Shown piece by piece: positions 42,381 through 52,244 of a DNA stretch of 64,000 nucleotides. Where the stretch lies: positions 223,947 to 287,946 of the forward strand of contig CAUYUJ010015843.1 of assembly GCA_963575745.1 (NCBI GenBank). The letters run 5' to 3'. How positions within the stretch are numbered: the stretch's first letter is position 1; each line of letters opens with the position of its first letter. The notes under the pieces are model-generated. The model searched no databases, was not told the DNA's origin, and saw nothing but the letters and a program-made list of their open reading frames with translations. This stretch comes from Prorocentrum cordatum. Lineage: Eukaryota > Sar > Dinophyceae > Prorocentrales > Prorocentraceae. Position numbers and translations under genes: made by a program.

Positions 42381-42834
42381 AGGCGCGTAGCAAACCACAT
42401 GGCAAGTCAGCACAAGCAGAAGCTGGCCCAAGACTATGTCAGGTCTAAGTGTGATCCAGAGGCCCCTGTGGCCTCGGAAGGCCTATGGGCCGAGCAGTTT
42501 TTAAAGACTCTCAGCAGCAGCCGAATGACCCGCTCAGAGGCAGCAGCGGCCAGGCATGTCTTCTGTGGCACGCTCCCCACAGGAGACAAACTAAAAGCGT
42601 GGGGATTTAAGGAGGTAGGATCATGCACCTACTGTGGTGCTGTTGACACTACCTTTCACCGCATATGGGAGTGCCCACATGGAGCCCCAATTCGAGAGGA
42701 ATAGTTATCAGATTTTGTAGAAGCAGCTCTAACAGCAGGACCAAATGACTTAATGTTTTCGCGCTTATGGGCTGTGAGGCCACACGATTCTCCAATACTT
42801 TGTAGGAGCAGCAGATGGGGGGTCAGTATTGTGT
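42379..42834 (+). pseudogene. Retroelement connector with zinc motif
   Basis: After the poly-A the frame reads RRVANHMASQHKQKLAQDYV, SSSRMTRSEAAAARHVFCGT and KAWGFKEVGSCTYCGAVDTT, then FHRIWECP. CxxC-x6-H-x4-C is the zinc motif between thumb and RNase H. A TAG at 42702 interrupts the frame. Past it, protein-like sequence continues (LSDFVEAALTAGPNDLMFSR, LWAVRPHDSPI) to a stop at 42832. The next domain is in frame 1, so at least one stop and one frameshift have accumulated. Confidence 0.65.
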
Positions 42835-43872
42835 AGCCGCGAACAGTTTGGCCTCTGTGAAGCTTCAAGGCCAATCTATACAGACGGCTCTTGCATTCAT
42901 CCCACCCATCCTTTCCTATCTCGAGCGGGCTGCGCGGCAGTCCAGCTTGACGATTCGGGTGGGCCCCTAAAGGCCCTCGGGAGCCCGCTGCCAGATATGC
43001 TCCCACAAACCTCAGGCCATGCGGAACATGCAGCGCTGCACCTGGCGGCACAGCATTCGACCTGGCCCCGAAGTGCCCCTTTTGTTATAGACTACGCAGC
43101 GCTGCTCAAAGGGCAGCGCTCACCGCATGCAGTTCTGACAGGCACTAATGATTTTGCAGACCACTGGAGAGGCATAGGAGAAGCAATCCCAGTTGGCCAG
43201 TGGCCAGTCTTGGAAAAGACCAAGGCCCACCGCGCACTCGAGGAGGCAGAGAGCAATGCTGACCTCCAGCATTTTCTAGGCAACAAGGCCGTGGATTGGC
43301 ATGCAAGCCAAGCGGCATCTTTACCTGCCCCCAGCCCCGAGGAGGCAAACACAGTTTTAGCAGCCGCGGAAGGTCACAGAGACTTAATCATTGGCACGAC
43401 CAAGGTCCTCGGCCAGTGGCCCAAAGCTCGTGAACTCTGGGGTAAACACTTTAAAGCAGCCCCTGAAAGGAAGGAGCGCCCATTTATACAGTGCCATACC
43501 CCTGTATGGCACGACAAATGCTTCAGATGCAGTACCTGTTTCAGAAAGATCATCCCGTGCACGAAGTTCGCGCGTCAAGGGCTAAATGCAGCAATTCAAA
43601 AGTTGCTAGATGGCCAGCAGGGTCTAGGCCACGTGCTGCATGCAGCCACAATTGACGGCTCGCAGGTACCAATTATATCATGTAACAAATGTGGTCGATT
43701 CTTAATTCGTAAGTCGACCAAGCTAGATCAGGAAAGCTGCCCCGGACCCAGAAAGCCATCATCTGAGCTGCGCAAGCTCCTCAAAGGCCAGGTCCCTGGG
43801 TCGTCGGGGACTTTTTCCCACGCTTTCCCCATTGCCCTGTTGGCGCGTTCTATACAGCAGCAGGACAGGTAG
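42829..43872 (+). pseudogene. Retroelement RNase H domain and Cys-rich tail
   Basis: The type I RNase H signature is complete: IYTDGSC (Asp at residue 19 of this frame), GHAEHAAL (Glu 66), FVIDYAALL (Asp 88), KTKAHRALEE (His 134) and LGNKAVDWHA (Asp 156). The domain would remove the RNA strand after reverse transcription. Downstream are Cys/His clusters: CHTPVWHDKCFRCSTCFRK, then IISCNKCGRF. They suggest a zinc-binding tail. The domain has no own start codon and is out of frame with the preceding part, so it should be read as the end of a broken polyprotein whose last domain is intact. It ends at TAG 43870. Confidence 0.75.
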
Positions 43873-44007
43873 CTGTCGGACCCTTCAAGTCTGGGGGTTG
43901 GGAGGGACGTCATAGGCAGCAGCAGCAGCAGCAGGTGAGGGATGCAATGTATAGGCTCCAAGAGTTTCAGGCTTGTGCGTGCCCAGTTCTCAGTTTTCTC
44001 GTCGGCA

Positions 44008-44493
44008 ATGGATAATGCACCATGTGAACACCACCGAGAACGTGGTGGATGGTTGCGCCGAGACAGGCTCGAGCACGAACCATGGGCCCAGTGTCATCGC
44101 CTCCGTGATGGGATGCGTTGCGGGGGCAAGTTCGCCCTCAGGACTTACGCCCCACACCGCCCAGTGCATCCGCCTCCGCATGCAGTGAGCGGGCCTGCCA
44201 GTTTTGTCGCTGAACCCAAGCTGGCCCCCTCCTCCAAAAAGCGGCCTGCTCCCAAAGAGGAGGGGGACAGGGCCAAGAGGCCCAAGCCAAGTACGGCTTT
44301 TGAAGATGTGGCGGCCCTTCACCAGCGCGCCTTAAGAGCAGAGGAGGAGGCAACTCAGCTCCGCCAGCAGCTAGCCACGGTCAGGGCGGAGCGGGATGCA
44401 CTCGCCAATGGGCTGGACCGTGCGCTTGCAGCCAGCATCCAACTCCGCGACGAGGGACAGGGGGGAGAGGCTGGCAGTGATGAAGATTTCTAG
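44008..44493 (+). CDS. Small ORF with Cys/His N-terminus and coiled coil
   Basis: ATG at 44008 opens a 161-residue frame starting MDNAPCEHHRERGGW. His and Cys residues recur up to about residue 40 (EPWAQCHRLRDGMRCGG), followed by a Pro-rich link and a basic KKRPAPKEEGDRAKRPK (nuclear-signal-like). A heptad stretch at about residues 95-145 (ALHQRALRAEEEATQLRQQL) and an acidic end, GSDEDF, complete it. It lies 135 bases after the RNase H stop on the same strand. It may be a downstream ORF of the element or a separate gene. The upstream in-frame extension (to 43942) is possible but has weaker composition. Confidence 0.5.
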   Translation: MDNAPCEHHRERGGWLRRDRLEHEPWAQCHRLRDGMRCGGKFALRTYAPHRPVHPPPHAVSGPASFVAEPKLAPSSKKRPAPKEEGDRAKRPKPSTAFEDVAALHQRALRAEEEATQLRQQLATVRAERDALANGLDRALAASIQLRDEGQGGEAGSDEDF

Positions 44494-44503
44494 GCCACCC
44501 CTT

Positions 44504-44573
44504 TGTAAGCCCAGCGGTCCAGTCGTGGTTATGAGGTATTAGCAGTTTCTAGACAGTGAAGGCTGGGCTTACA
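44504..44573. repeat. 12-bp perfect inverted repeat
   Basis: TGTAAGCCCAGC (44504-44515) and GCTGGGCTTACA (44562-44573) lie immediately after the coiled-coil ORF stop. It could be a 3' hairpin of the element or a small insertion footprint. Confidence 0.85.
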
Positions 44574-44599
44574 TAGAGGACATTTAACTTCACAGGCCT

Positions 44600-45610
44600 C
44601 TGGTGGAGGTGGAGTGGAGGGTTTCGAGTATTAGCGCGCGTGGGTGCGCGTGTGCGTTGGTCCCTTGCGTGGCGTGCACTGGAGGGGGAGGCCCCGTTCA
44701 TCCCTTCCCCCCTCTCTCTGGCGTTCACCGCCACGCATTCCCTCCGCAGCCTCCCGCTCCTCAGGCTTCCAAATGGTCTGCGCCCCACCGTTTGAATGAG
44801 TGCAGACTAGGCAGATGTGAAGTCGCATCGGCAAGGATGGGGCTTCATGAAAGCCCACAGCGAGCTTTCTGCAGGTCGGTGCCGCGCGGCTGGCCCAGCC
44901 CACCAAGCCCAAGAGGCTTTCAGAGCAGGTGCCGCCTCATAGAAGATGAGGACCCGCCTCCAGAGGGTACAGGCCCTTTTCGCGCCGAGGCGGAGTAAAC
45001 CCTGCACAGGCTCAACGCCGACTAGTGGCCAATGACACCGCCTGATGTCGAAGAGGCCGAGGACATCGAGGCTGCCCCCGCAGTGGCACCCTCTAGGCAC
45101 TGGCCACCTGCTCCCCTCCCATCCCTCTTCCAATTCAACCCCGCTCCCCTCCCCCCTTCTGCCCACATTTTGGTTCCTCGCGGCTGGTAGTGATCATTTC
45201 TCAGGCCAGTGCTGGACCAGTGGACGGCGGTGGGGTAGTGGATTAAGAAGCGGGGAGGAGGAGCGAGGGAGAGAGAGAGCGCCGCCCGACGCGCTGTCGT
45301 CGAAGTACGGCCAGCGCGGGGAGAAGTACGCTCAGGCGCGCCGCCCAGGCGCCAAGGAAGGGACGCTGCTCTCCTTCCTCCTTCCCTTTTGGGGTAGGCT
45401 GCGCTTGCACGACCTGCCCTTCTCGCAGAAACCATAGAAACCATAGAGAGCCCAAACACACAACAGGGTTGTTCCTCGTGTCTGGGCAGCGACAACATGG
45501 AGGAGAGAGCCCCTGCTCTGCCGTGGCGCTCGCTCGAGTTGCCTGCCGAGGCCAGCGTGCGCCCCCCCCCCCGCCCGAGGTCTGCGGCCGGGCGTTGTAT
45601 CCTCGGCTGC
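44600..45610. other. No gene recognised
   Basis: Open frames exist (for example 44603-44998) but show no domain. Short microsatellite-free DNA. Confidence 0.5.
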
Positions 45611-45612
45611 CG

Positions 45613-45934
45613 GGAACTGTGCTGGCACGGGCAATATGAAACACGATTCTGGGCTTTTTAAAAAGCCCTGGACGCCCGAAATTGGTACGGAAAGAATGGG
45701 TACAATGCCCAACAGCAGTTCTTGCTCATTTTGAACAGGACTCGCTGTCCTCGCCGCCGCGGCCTGCGTTCGTTTGAGACAGAAGGCCGCCTGCCCACCA
45801 GCGGCCGCTGTTGGTTTGGGACAACATGTGCTGTTGGGCATTGTGCCCATTCTTTCCGCGCCCATTTCGGGCGTCCAAAGGAACTGTGCTGGCGCGGGCA
45901 ATCTGAAACACGGTTCTGGGCTTTTTAATAAGCG
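45613..45934. mobile_element. Rep-D fold-back element flanked by 54-bp direct repeats
   Basis: The 209-bp fold-back at 45669-45877 has a left arm TGGACGCCCGAAATTGG, GGAAAGAATGGG, ACAATGCCCAACAGCA. Its mirror on the right is TGCTGTTGGGCATTGTGCCC, CATTCTTTCC, TTTCGGGCGTCCA. Outside it, GGAACTGTGCTGGC, GGGCAAT, TGAAACACG, TTCTGGGCTTTTTAA occurs at both 45613-45668 and 45880-45934 in direct orientation. The direct repeats are too long for a normal target duplication. Confidence 0.9.
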
Positions 45935-46083
45935 TGGGGGGTTCCCCCCCGACGGGGGTCAAACCTCGCCTCGTCGTCGCGCCGCGACGGGGGTCGGAGC
46001 GCCTTCGGCGCGCGGTGGTTGCACGCGACGGGGGTCGATGTGGGGCTGTCGGCGGGGGTGACGCCCCCCCGACGCTTATCAAG
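45930..46083. mobile_element. Short inverted-repeat element with CGACGGGGGTC core
   Basis: The left ATAAGCGTGGGGGG and right CCCCCCCGACGCTTAT ends are inverted. CGACGGGGGTC occurs three times inside. It shares its left end with the direct repeat that closes the preceding Rep-D structure. Confidence 0.7.
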
Positions 46084-46439
46084 ACGCTCAGAGGACGCTG
46101 TATGCCCGCGGATGGTGATCGTTTTTTTATTCATTGTTTTGCCGATCGGCGCGGGCCCTCGCACCCTTTTCCCCCCACCCATGGAGTGGATCTTGGCTGT
46201 TTTTGGTGCCTGTCTCAAGCAGGTGGAGTCTTCCCCATAAGACGCACTGTTGCAGACAGTCGCATTGAACAGAGGTCCGGAGCCATACCCCCCTTCCCAC
46301 CTCCTTCCGCCCAATCGCGAATCGCCAAACACACAAACGCTCATGTGCGGGAAGGTATTGAACCTTGGGTGCGGCATGAAATTCTTCACGCTTCGCGTAT
46401 CCCCACCAGCCCATCTCAAAACAGCAACTCTTGCGAAAC
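46084..46439. other. No gene recognised
   Basis: Contains TTCGCGTATCCCCACCAGCC near 46394, also found with one change near 5157, so part may be a dispersed repeat. Confidence 0.45.
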
Positions 46440-47030
46440 ATGAGGCCTCGTGGTGCCTCCTGGGGACCTCTTGTGGGCCATCTGGGGAACTCTAGGGGCC
46501 ATCTGGTGGACCTCTGGGGGCCATCGTGGGGGGCTTGTATGAGCGCTGCCCGTCCTCCTGGTGTGACTCGTTCGGGCTCCTCGTGGTGTGAGTCGTTCGA
46601 GGCCCGCGTCGTGGTGTGAGTCGTTCGGGCTCCTCATGGTGTGAGTCGTTCGGGCGGCTCGTCCTGGTGTGAGTCGTTCGGGCCCCTCCTTGTGGTGTGA
46701 GTCGTTCGGGCTCTTCGTGGTGTGAGTCGTTCGGGCCCCTCGTCCTGGTGTGAGTCGTTCGGGCTCCTCGTGGGGCCTCTTGGGGGCCTCTTGGGGGCCT
46801 CTGGGGGCCTCTTGGGGCCTCTTCGGGGCCTCTTGGGAGCCTCTTCGGGGCCTCTTGGGGCCTCTTGGGGCCTCTTGGGTGCCTCTTGGGGGCCTCTTGG
46901 GGGCCTCTTGGGGCCTCTTGGGGGCCTCTTGGGGGCCTCTTGGAGGCCTCTTGGGAGCCTCCTGGGAGCCTCTTGGGGCCATCTTGGGGCCTCTTGCGAC
47001 CTCCTCAGAAGCGCAAAGTAGAGCTGCCCT
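46440..47030 (+). repeat. GTGTGAGTCGTTCGGGC tandem and GGCCTCTTGGGG repeats
   Basis: At 46555-46770 the word GTGTGAGTCGTTCGGGC recurs eight to nine times at 24-33-base spacing. It passes into the purest GGCCTCTTGGGGGCCTCTTG array of the window (46765-47000). Confidence 0.95.
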
Positions 47031-47054
47031 TTGAGAAGGAGAAAATGAGCCCAA

Positions 47055-47156
47055 AACCTTCGTAAAATCAATGATTTTGCTATGCGGGACGATGAACGCG
47101 GCCCCCTCAGAAGTCCAAACTGAGGCCGAAACCTTAGTAAAATCAATGATTTCTGC
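47055..47156 (+). repeat. Two direct repeats with AAAATCAATGATTT
   Basis: AAACCTTCGTAAAATCAATG and AAACCTTAGTAAAATCAATG lie about 72 bases apart. A related word is at 11361 on the other strand. Confidence 0.8.
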
Positions 47157-47284
47157 TTCGAAGAGGAGTAGAGGCGCCAAGCTCCCCCCCCCCTGGGGGC
47201 CAGAATCCTCGTGAGGGTCGTCGTTTTTTGGCCCTCCCAGGAGTCGAAAAAGACCCCCTTGAGTACACTCGGCCCGCCCTCCCC

Positions 47285-47405
47285 AGGCCCAGGGGGAGGG
47301 GGTAGGGGGAGGGGTAAACCCCTCCCCGAAGGGGAAGAAGGGGGGTGGAGGACAGAGCGGGCTCTCTAAACCACTCACGCCCAAAGGGCTGGTGGGATTC
47401 CTGGA
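47285..47405 (+). repeat. Rep-J dispersed repeat, copy 2
   Basis: GGGAGGGG, CCCCTCCCCGAAGGGG, GGGGGTGG, CCCAAAGGGCTGGTGGGATT, in the order seen at 34370-34475. A looser third copy may lie at 60110-60205. Confidence 0.65.
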
Positions 47406-47955
47406 CATGGCCATGGTTCGTTTTCTGACCTCCTATGCCTCACGCCTCGCCTCGGTGCGGAAACCGATTGTCGATGCGCCAGTGTCTGTAATGCGTTCTA
47501 TGTTGCTCACAGTGCGGTCAGAAAAGGGCCCTGTGTCAGTCTGCCTCTGCTATCTTTGAAGGGCGCATCCGTGGCCAGTGCCGTCGCTGTCCTGCCGTCC
47601 AAGCTGCAGGGAACCAAGGTCCTCGAACGCAGGCTCGTGCCTGCCGATTTTTTTGGTTGGTTTTCCTGTGTGTTCTCTGGTCCCTATACTTGCGCAGCTT
47701 CTCTCCTTTCGAGGCCACTGGCGGGCCCCAGTGTCCACTGCTTGACTGCTGTCTTACTGCCTTTTGGCCGCTCGCCGGTGGTCTTGCTGCGCGTCTGAAG
47801 CAGTGTATGTTTCCTGGCCCCCCGCAGGGGGAACGTGGTGGCCGCCACTCTGGTCGCTCAGGATGGCCGAGCCGCTCGGGCCGTGGCCCGACCGCCTTCA
47901 CAACCACAGGAGCCCCGAGGGCCTGAACAGAGAAACACAGGCCCACACAACCATA
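47406..47955. other. No gene recognised
   Basis: Unique DNA leading into a CA microsatellite. Confidence 0.5.
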
Positions 47956-47958
47956 CGC

Positions 47959-48008
<50 letters not shown>

Positions 48009-48185
48009 ACAAACACACACACACACTCTCTCACACACACACACACACACACGCACACACACACATGCACACAAAAACACACACCCACACACACACATGC
48101 ACACACACACAGAGACCCCCCACCCACACACACACACACACACACACTCTCACACACACTCACACACTCACACACGCACACGCGG
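47956..48185. repeat. (CA)n microsatellite
   Basis: CACACA with CACT and CATG interruptions. Confidence 0.95.
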
Positions 48186-49836
48186 CTCCACAAGCACGAG
48201 GCTTCTCACGCATGGTTCCACGCAGAGGGCTCCCCCACATCTGGCTCCGAGCACTGCTGCGAGGAGATCGGCTGCTGCGAGGAGATCGACCGCACTGTCT
48301 GACAATGGTTGGCACTAAACAGATTCTCGCACATCGCACGCAAGATACACGTGCACGCACGCCCAGGAGCAACGAACATATCCGTATCCGCGCCCTCGCG
48401 GCTTGGATTCCGACGCGCGATCCCGCGGGTACGCGGTCGTACGGATACGTTCCGCGCGGGGCGTCCGCGGAAGAACGGCCCTTCGCCGTCACGCCCACCA
48501 CCTACAGGAGTCTTTCACGGCGCCGGATGTTCTGTTGCGCTCCGTTGTGGGAGCCACGCGGTTTTATGACATGGTGTCCAGGCGACAGAGGTCCCAACGT
48601 TGCAACGGAGACTGCAGCAGCCTGTGATTGCCCAGACCGCGCAGAGGGGAAGATTGGGCCTTGTGCCTTCAGCCGCCGCATCGGCCCGAGGCCCACCCGT
48701 TGCGGCAGTCGCCGCGGCGGTTGGGCCGCAGCTGCGACCCAACGGCTGCGGCAGCCCTCGGCTACGACGCCGCCCCCCCCCGGCCACCGCCGCAGCAGCG
48801 GAGGCCCATGCGTCGGACGCTGCTGGAGTCAAAGTTAAGTCGAGGACATGCCTGACCTAATGCTAGAGGCGTCCCGGGACCTAGATGTTCCCAGGACCCC
48901 CATAGATTTTGATATCGGGGCGTCGATGTTTGTTCCACCACGGGCGTTTTCGCTTCAGTTTCGGGCCCCAGGACCTGCACAGGTTAATCGGGCTCGAAAA
49001 ATGGCGCAGAAGGATAGGGTCTGGGGCCCGGTGTTGATTTTCTGGTATTTCGCCATGTTCCGCAACGTCAGATCTGATGGGGAGGCCCTCGGGCGCTCCA
49101 AGATGTGCCGAAAAGCTTGGGACACCTCGGGTCAGCAGGTATACCTTCCTTCAGAGCTGACGGTGCCCCCAAAACTTGCAACACGGCAGAAATCATGACC
49201 AGAGCCCTGGGCCCCATTGCTCCGCTGCACCTTCCGCGCCAAAAATCTGTGAGGGCCCCGGGGCCCGCAGCAGGGCGAGCAAGAAGGCCCGGTGTGAGGC
49301 AACACTGCAACGTCCGGGCCTGCGGCTTGGGCGGGGGGCACTCGAGCGACGAAAGGACACGAGGCCGACTGCGCTGACGGTCGCGCGCAAGCCTCGCGCG
49401 TAAGCCTCGCGCGTACGAGCGCCCTCGTCTCCAATGCAGCGTGCCGCGCCTGCGGCCCGCGCCAGCTGCGGCGCAGGGCCGCTGGGCCACCTCTTGCAAG
49501 GCCCGCTTCGGGTCGTCGCTCGCTCGGAGCTCAGCCACGCGCAGAGGGGGGTTTGGGGGAGGGGGGAGGGCTCCTGAGAAGCACCCCTGCTTCCTAGCAA
49601 GCGCGGGCCTCTCCTCTGTAGATGTCAGGCCGGCGCCTTCTCAGAAGCAGCCTCCTCCCAAGAAGCCCTCCGCCCCTGTGCGCACCGCCCACTGGAGCAG
49701 CCCCCGAGAGCGAGGCGCTCGGCCCCCGGAGCCCCCCCCCGCGGCCATGTGGCCCGCCGGGGCGCCGCGGTGCCCGCGGCGCGCCCCGCGGCGCGCGGGC
49801 GGCGCGCCCCGCGGCGGCCGCGGGGGCCGGAGTGAA
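48186..49836. other. No gene recognised
   Basis: GC-rich DNA with a 17-bp doublet TGCTGCGAGGAGATCG near 48256-48290. Frames such as 48848-49198 are open but without a domain. Very GC-rich at 49690-49830. Confidence 0.5.
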
Positions 49837-49996
49837 GTCGGGCCTGCCCCATCTACAGGAGGAATAGTCGAACATAGTTTTTGAAAAATAGTCTGGGGGC
49901 TAGCTTTGTAGTCTGCTGCTGGGCATTTGTTTGAGCATGTGTTTGACTGTTTTTAAGTCTTCCTCGAAAATCGGCCTGTCGGGGGACAGGCCCGAC
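49837..49996. mobile_element. Rep-B element, complete copy
   Basis: The left end GTCGGGCCTGCCCC (49837-49850) and right end GGGGACAGGCCCGAC (49982-49996) are inverted repeats. The right end is the exact complement of the left ends of the other two copies (GTCGGGCCTGTCCC). Length 160 bp, AT-richer interior with AACATAGTTTTTGAAAAATA. Non-coding, MITE-like. Confidence 0.85.
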
Positions 49997-50099
49997 GTAA
50001 GGCTGGAGCCTCGCGCTGGGGCCGCTGGCGCTCTGGCTGGGCCTGCGCGGGTCGCCGCGGCTCTTCGCGGCGCCGGCGCGGGGGGGCCAGGCCCTTCCT

Positions 50100-50240
50100 C
50101 TTCCGCCTCCTCCGTCTCCTCCTCCTCCTCCTCCTCCTCCTCCTCCTCCTCCTCCTCCTCCTCTCCTCCTCCGTCGCCTCCTCCTGCTCTTCCTCCTCCT
50201 CCTCCTCCTCCTCCTCCTCCTCCTCCTCCTCCTCTTCGCG
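50100..50240. repeat. (CTC)n microsatellite
   Basis: Two CTC runs separated by a short CGTCGCC spacer. Confidence 0.95.
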
Positions 50241-50274
50241 GGGGCCAGGCCCCACTCGGGGCTCCAGAGGCTCT

Positions 50275-50502
50275 AGGCCTCCCAGATGGGGTCGGAGTAG
50301 ATGGGGTCGGAGGATCGCGCGTCATCGCCGACGCATCGCCGATGCGGCTCGATGTGGAGCCCGACTTGCTTCACGTCGACGTCGCCGATGGATCGCCGAC
50401 GTCGACGATGCGTCGCCAGTGCATCCTAGATGCATTGCCGATGCATCGGCGATGCGGCGCGATCCTCCGACCCCATCTGCTCCGACCCCATCTAGGAGGC
50501 CT
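50275..50502. mobile_element. Rep-I element with 46-bp terminal inverted repeats
   Basis: 50275-50320 and 50457-50502 are inverted copies. Both start AGGCCTCC, include AGATGGGGTCGGAG twice in tandem, and end GGAGGATCGCGC, with only a few mismatches. The centre carries many GATGCATCG/CGATGC palindromic words. 228 bp, non-coding. A truncated relative is at 35768-35897. Confidence 0.9.
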
Positions 50503-50711
50503 CTAAAGACAGGCGTCCATGCAGACGGGGGTCAGTCAGAGCGCCAGATCTCGCAGGATCGCGCAGGGCCAGGGTTGCATTGACCCAGGCTTGGGCGCAG
50601 GATCCTGCAGGATCTTGCAAAAAAAACCTGTTTGACCCGGGTCTGGATGGACCCGGGTCAGAAGATCCCCCATCCGCGGCCGTCGGCGAGCGTCCCTCGG
50701 CGGCGAGCGAG

Positions 50712-50881
50712 GGGGGGAAGCGAGAAGGAGAAGGCCGTCTCAGAAGCCGGCGGGGCTTCTCAGAAGCGCTCTGGCCTTCTGACAAGTGGTCTGCGTCTTC
50801 GGGGGAGGCTCCGAAAATCCTTCCGAAGGCTGGAGGACGTCCGAGGCTTCTGAGGAGGCCCGCCCTCTCTCGCTTCCCCCC
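50712..50881. repeat. Fold-back with 37-base arms
   Basis: GGGGGGAAGCGAGAAGGAGA through TCTCAGAAGCC (50712-50748) pairs with GGCTTCTGAGGAGG through TCTCGCTTCCCCCC (50845-50881), with a few mismatches. No other copy is found in the window. Confidence 0.8.
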
Positions 50882-50939
50882 GGGGCGTGCCGCCGATCCC
50901 TGGGCGCCCGAGCTGGGTACACGCCGGTCGTTGATAAGT

Positions 50940-51110
50940 GAAGTTGTTGTTAGATATCCGGATCCCAATCTGCTTCGAGTGCCTTCCGGCTTCAAGAGTC
51001 GGTGTGGTACTGTTTTGTGGTATTCCTTGGGCGGGTCCGAACCCAATCCAGTTGATCAGCTGTCCTGCTTCATGCGTTCATCTGCTCATTCCGACTGGCG
51101 GGCATGGGAC
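50940..51110 (+). repeat. Rep-L dispersed repeat, copy 1
   Basis: ATCCGGATCCCAATCTGCTT, CGAGTGCCTTCCGGCTTCAA, then GGCGGGTCCGAACCCAATC and TTCATGCG. It aligns word by word with copy 2 inside the intron at 53187-53370. Confidence 0.75.
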
Positions 51111-51245
51111 AAAGATGGATACGATGCAGAACATCAGAAGTTGTCCAGAACCAACGCGGCCGTTGCTGAGCAGGCAGCCGTCTGTCTCAAATGGACAACA
51201 CCCGCGGCGACCCCGACAGCGGGTCCTGCTCAAATGGGAATGACA
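51110..51245 (-). mobile_element. Rep-D fold-back element, inverted partial copy
   Basis: ACCAACGCGGCCGTTGCTGA, GCAGCCGTCTGTCTCAAA and GCGGGTCCTGCTCAAATG match the complement of the centre of 45669-45877. Confidence 0.7.
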
Positions 51246-51623
51246 TGCTGCCTGTCTTCGTCACCGTTCAGTCCATACAAATTTTCGATCCTCCAGATCC
51301 CCCCTGTGGGGGTATGCCCACGCGCGCTTGTGGCGTATGGCTTATATATGCAGATACCCCCTGTGGCCCCCACCGACGCTGAGTATCGGACACCCACGCT
51401 GGGGCCCGCTTGCCTGCAGCCACCCTCCAAGCTCTGAGCCCCCAGCCAGTCCGTCAGAACTCTGGCCTGCAGGCTCACATGCGAGCGACCTGCCCGCGGA
51501 AGGTCGCGCGTAAACGCCTGCGCTTCCAGCGTGAAGTGCCGCGCTGGCGCCCCGCGTAGGCTTCGGCGTCAGGTCGCTGCGCCATCTCGCGTAAGACTCA
51601 CTTCTGATCGTGGCTCCCGTGTG

Positions 51624-51759
51624 TCAGGAGGGGAAAACCACACAGTTACATATCATCGTCGATTCCCCAGAATAGATTGGGATACATGGGGAGTGGGGAA
51701 ATACGAACATCAACATATATTTACATACGCATATATATATAGTATATATAGTAATATAG

Positions 51760-51791
<32 letters not shown>

Positions 51792-51898
51792 TACATGCAT
51801 ATATGTATATATGCTTATTTATATTTATATATAAAAAATACTTACAATGGAGAATCCTGGGATTTGTGTACTTCTTTGTGGGCCCCTGGGCCCCTTCG
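51624..51898 (+). mobile_element. Rep-C element, copy 5, expanded by (TA)n
   Basis: TCAGGAGGGGAAAACCACAC, ATCGTCGATTCCCCAGAAT at the left; GGATTTGTGTACTTC and GGGCCCCTTCG at the right. The middle, short in other copies, has grown to about 115 bases of TA/TATG repeat (51715-51835). Confidence 0.85.
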
Positions 51899-52080
51899 GT
51901 GTGGGCTCCCCTGCAGGCGTCGGTGCTGCTCGCGGGCGTCGGCACCGCCGGCACCACCACGCCGGGCGGGGCGCGGAACGTGGGCCGCCTCTGCGCGGAG
52001 GGGCCGACGGGGGCGACTTTGCCCAGGGGCGGGCACCACAGCAGGGGCCCCACCACAGGAACCCAGACATGCTTGCGTCG

Positions 52081-52244
52081 TAAAAAAGTCAGGACGGAGG
52101 TTTTTCGCAGTTTTCGGGCTCTGGAGGCCTTCGCCGGGCCTCGGGTCCGTCAAAAAACGACTCAGGATGAAAAACCGGCCCCGGGGAAAGGGTCGGGACT
52201 TCCGGGGTTGCCGTCCTGAAAAAATCAGGACGTCGCATGTCTGG
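52081..52244 (+). repeat. Rep-H dispersed repeat, copy 2
   Basis: AAAAAAGTCAGGACGGAGGT, TTTCGCAGTTTTCGGGC, GCCGGGCCTCGGG, GTCAAAAAACGACTCAGGAT, CCCCGGGGAAAGGGTCGGGA. It aligns along its length with 52641-52806 and with the complement of 35275-35435. Confidence 0.85.
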
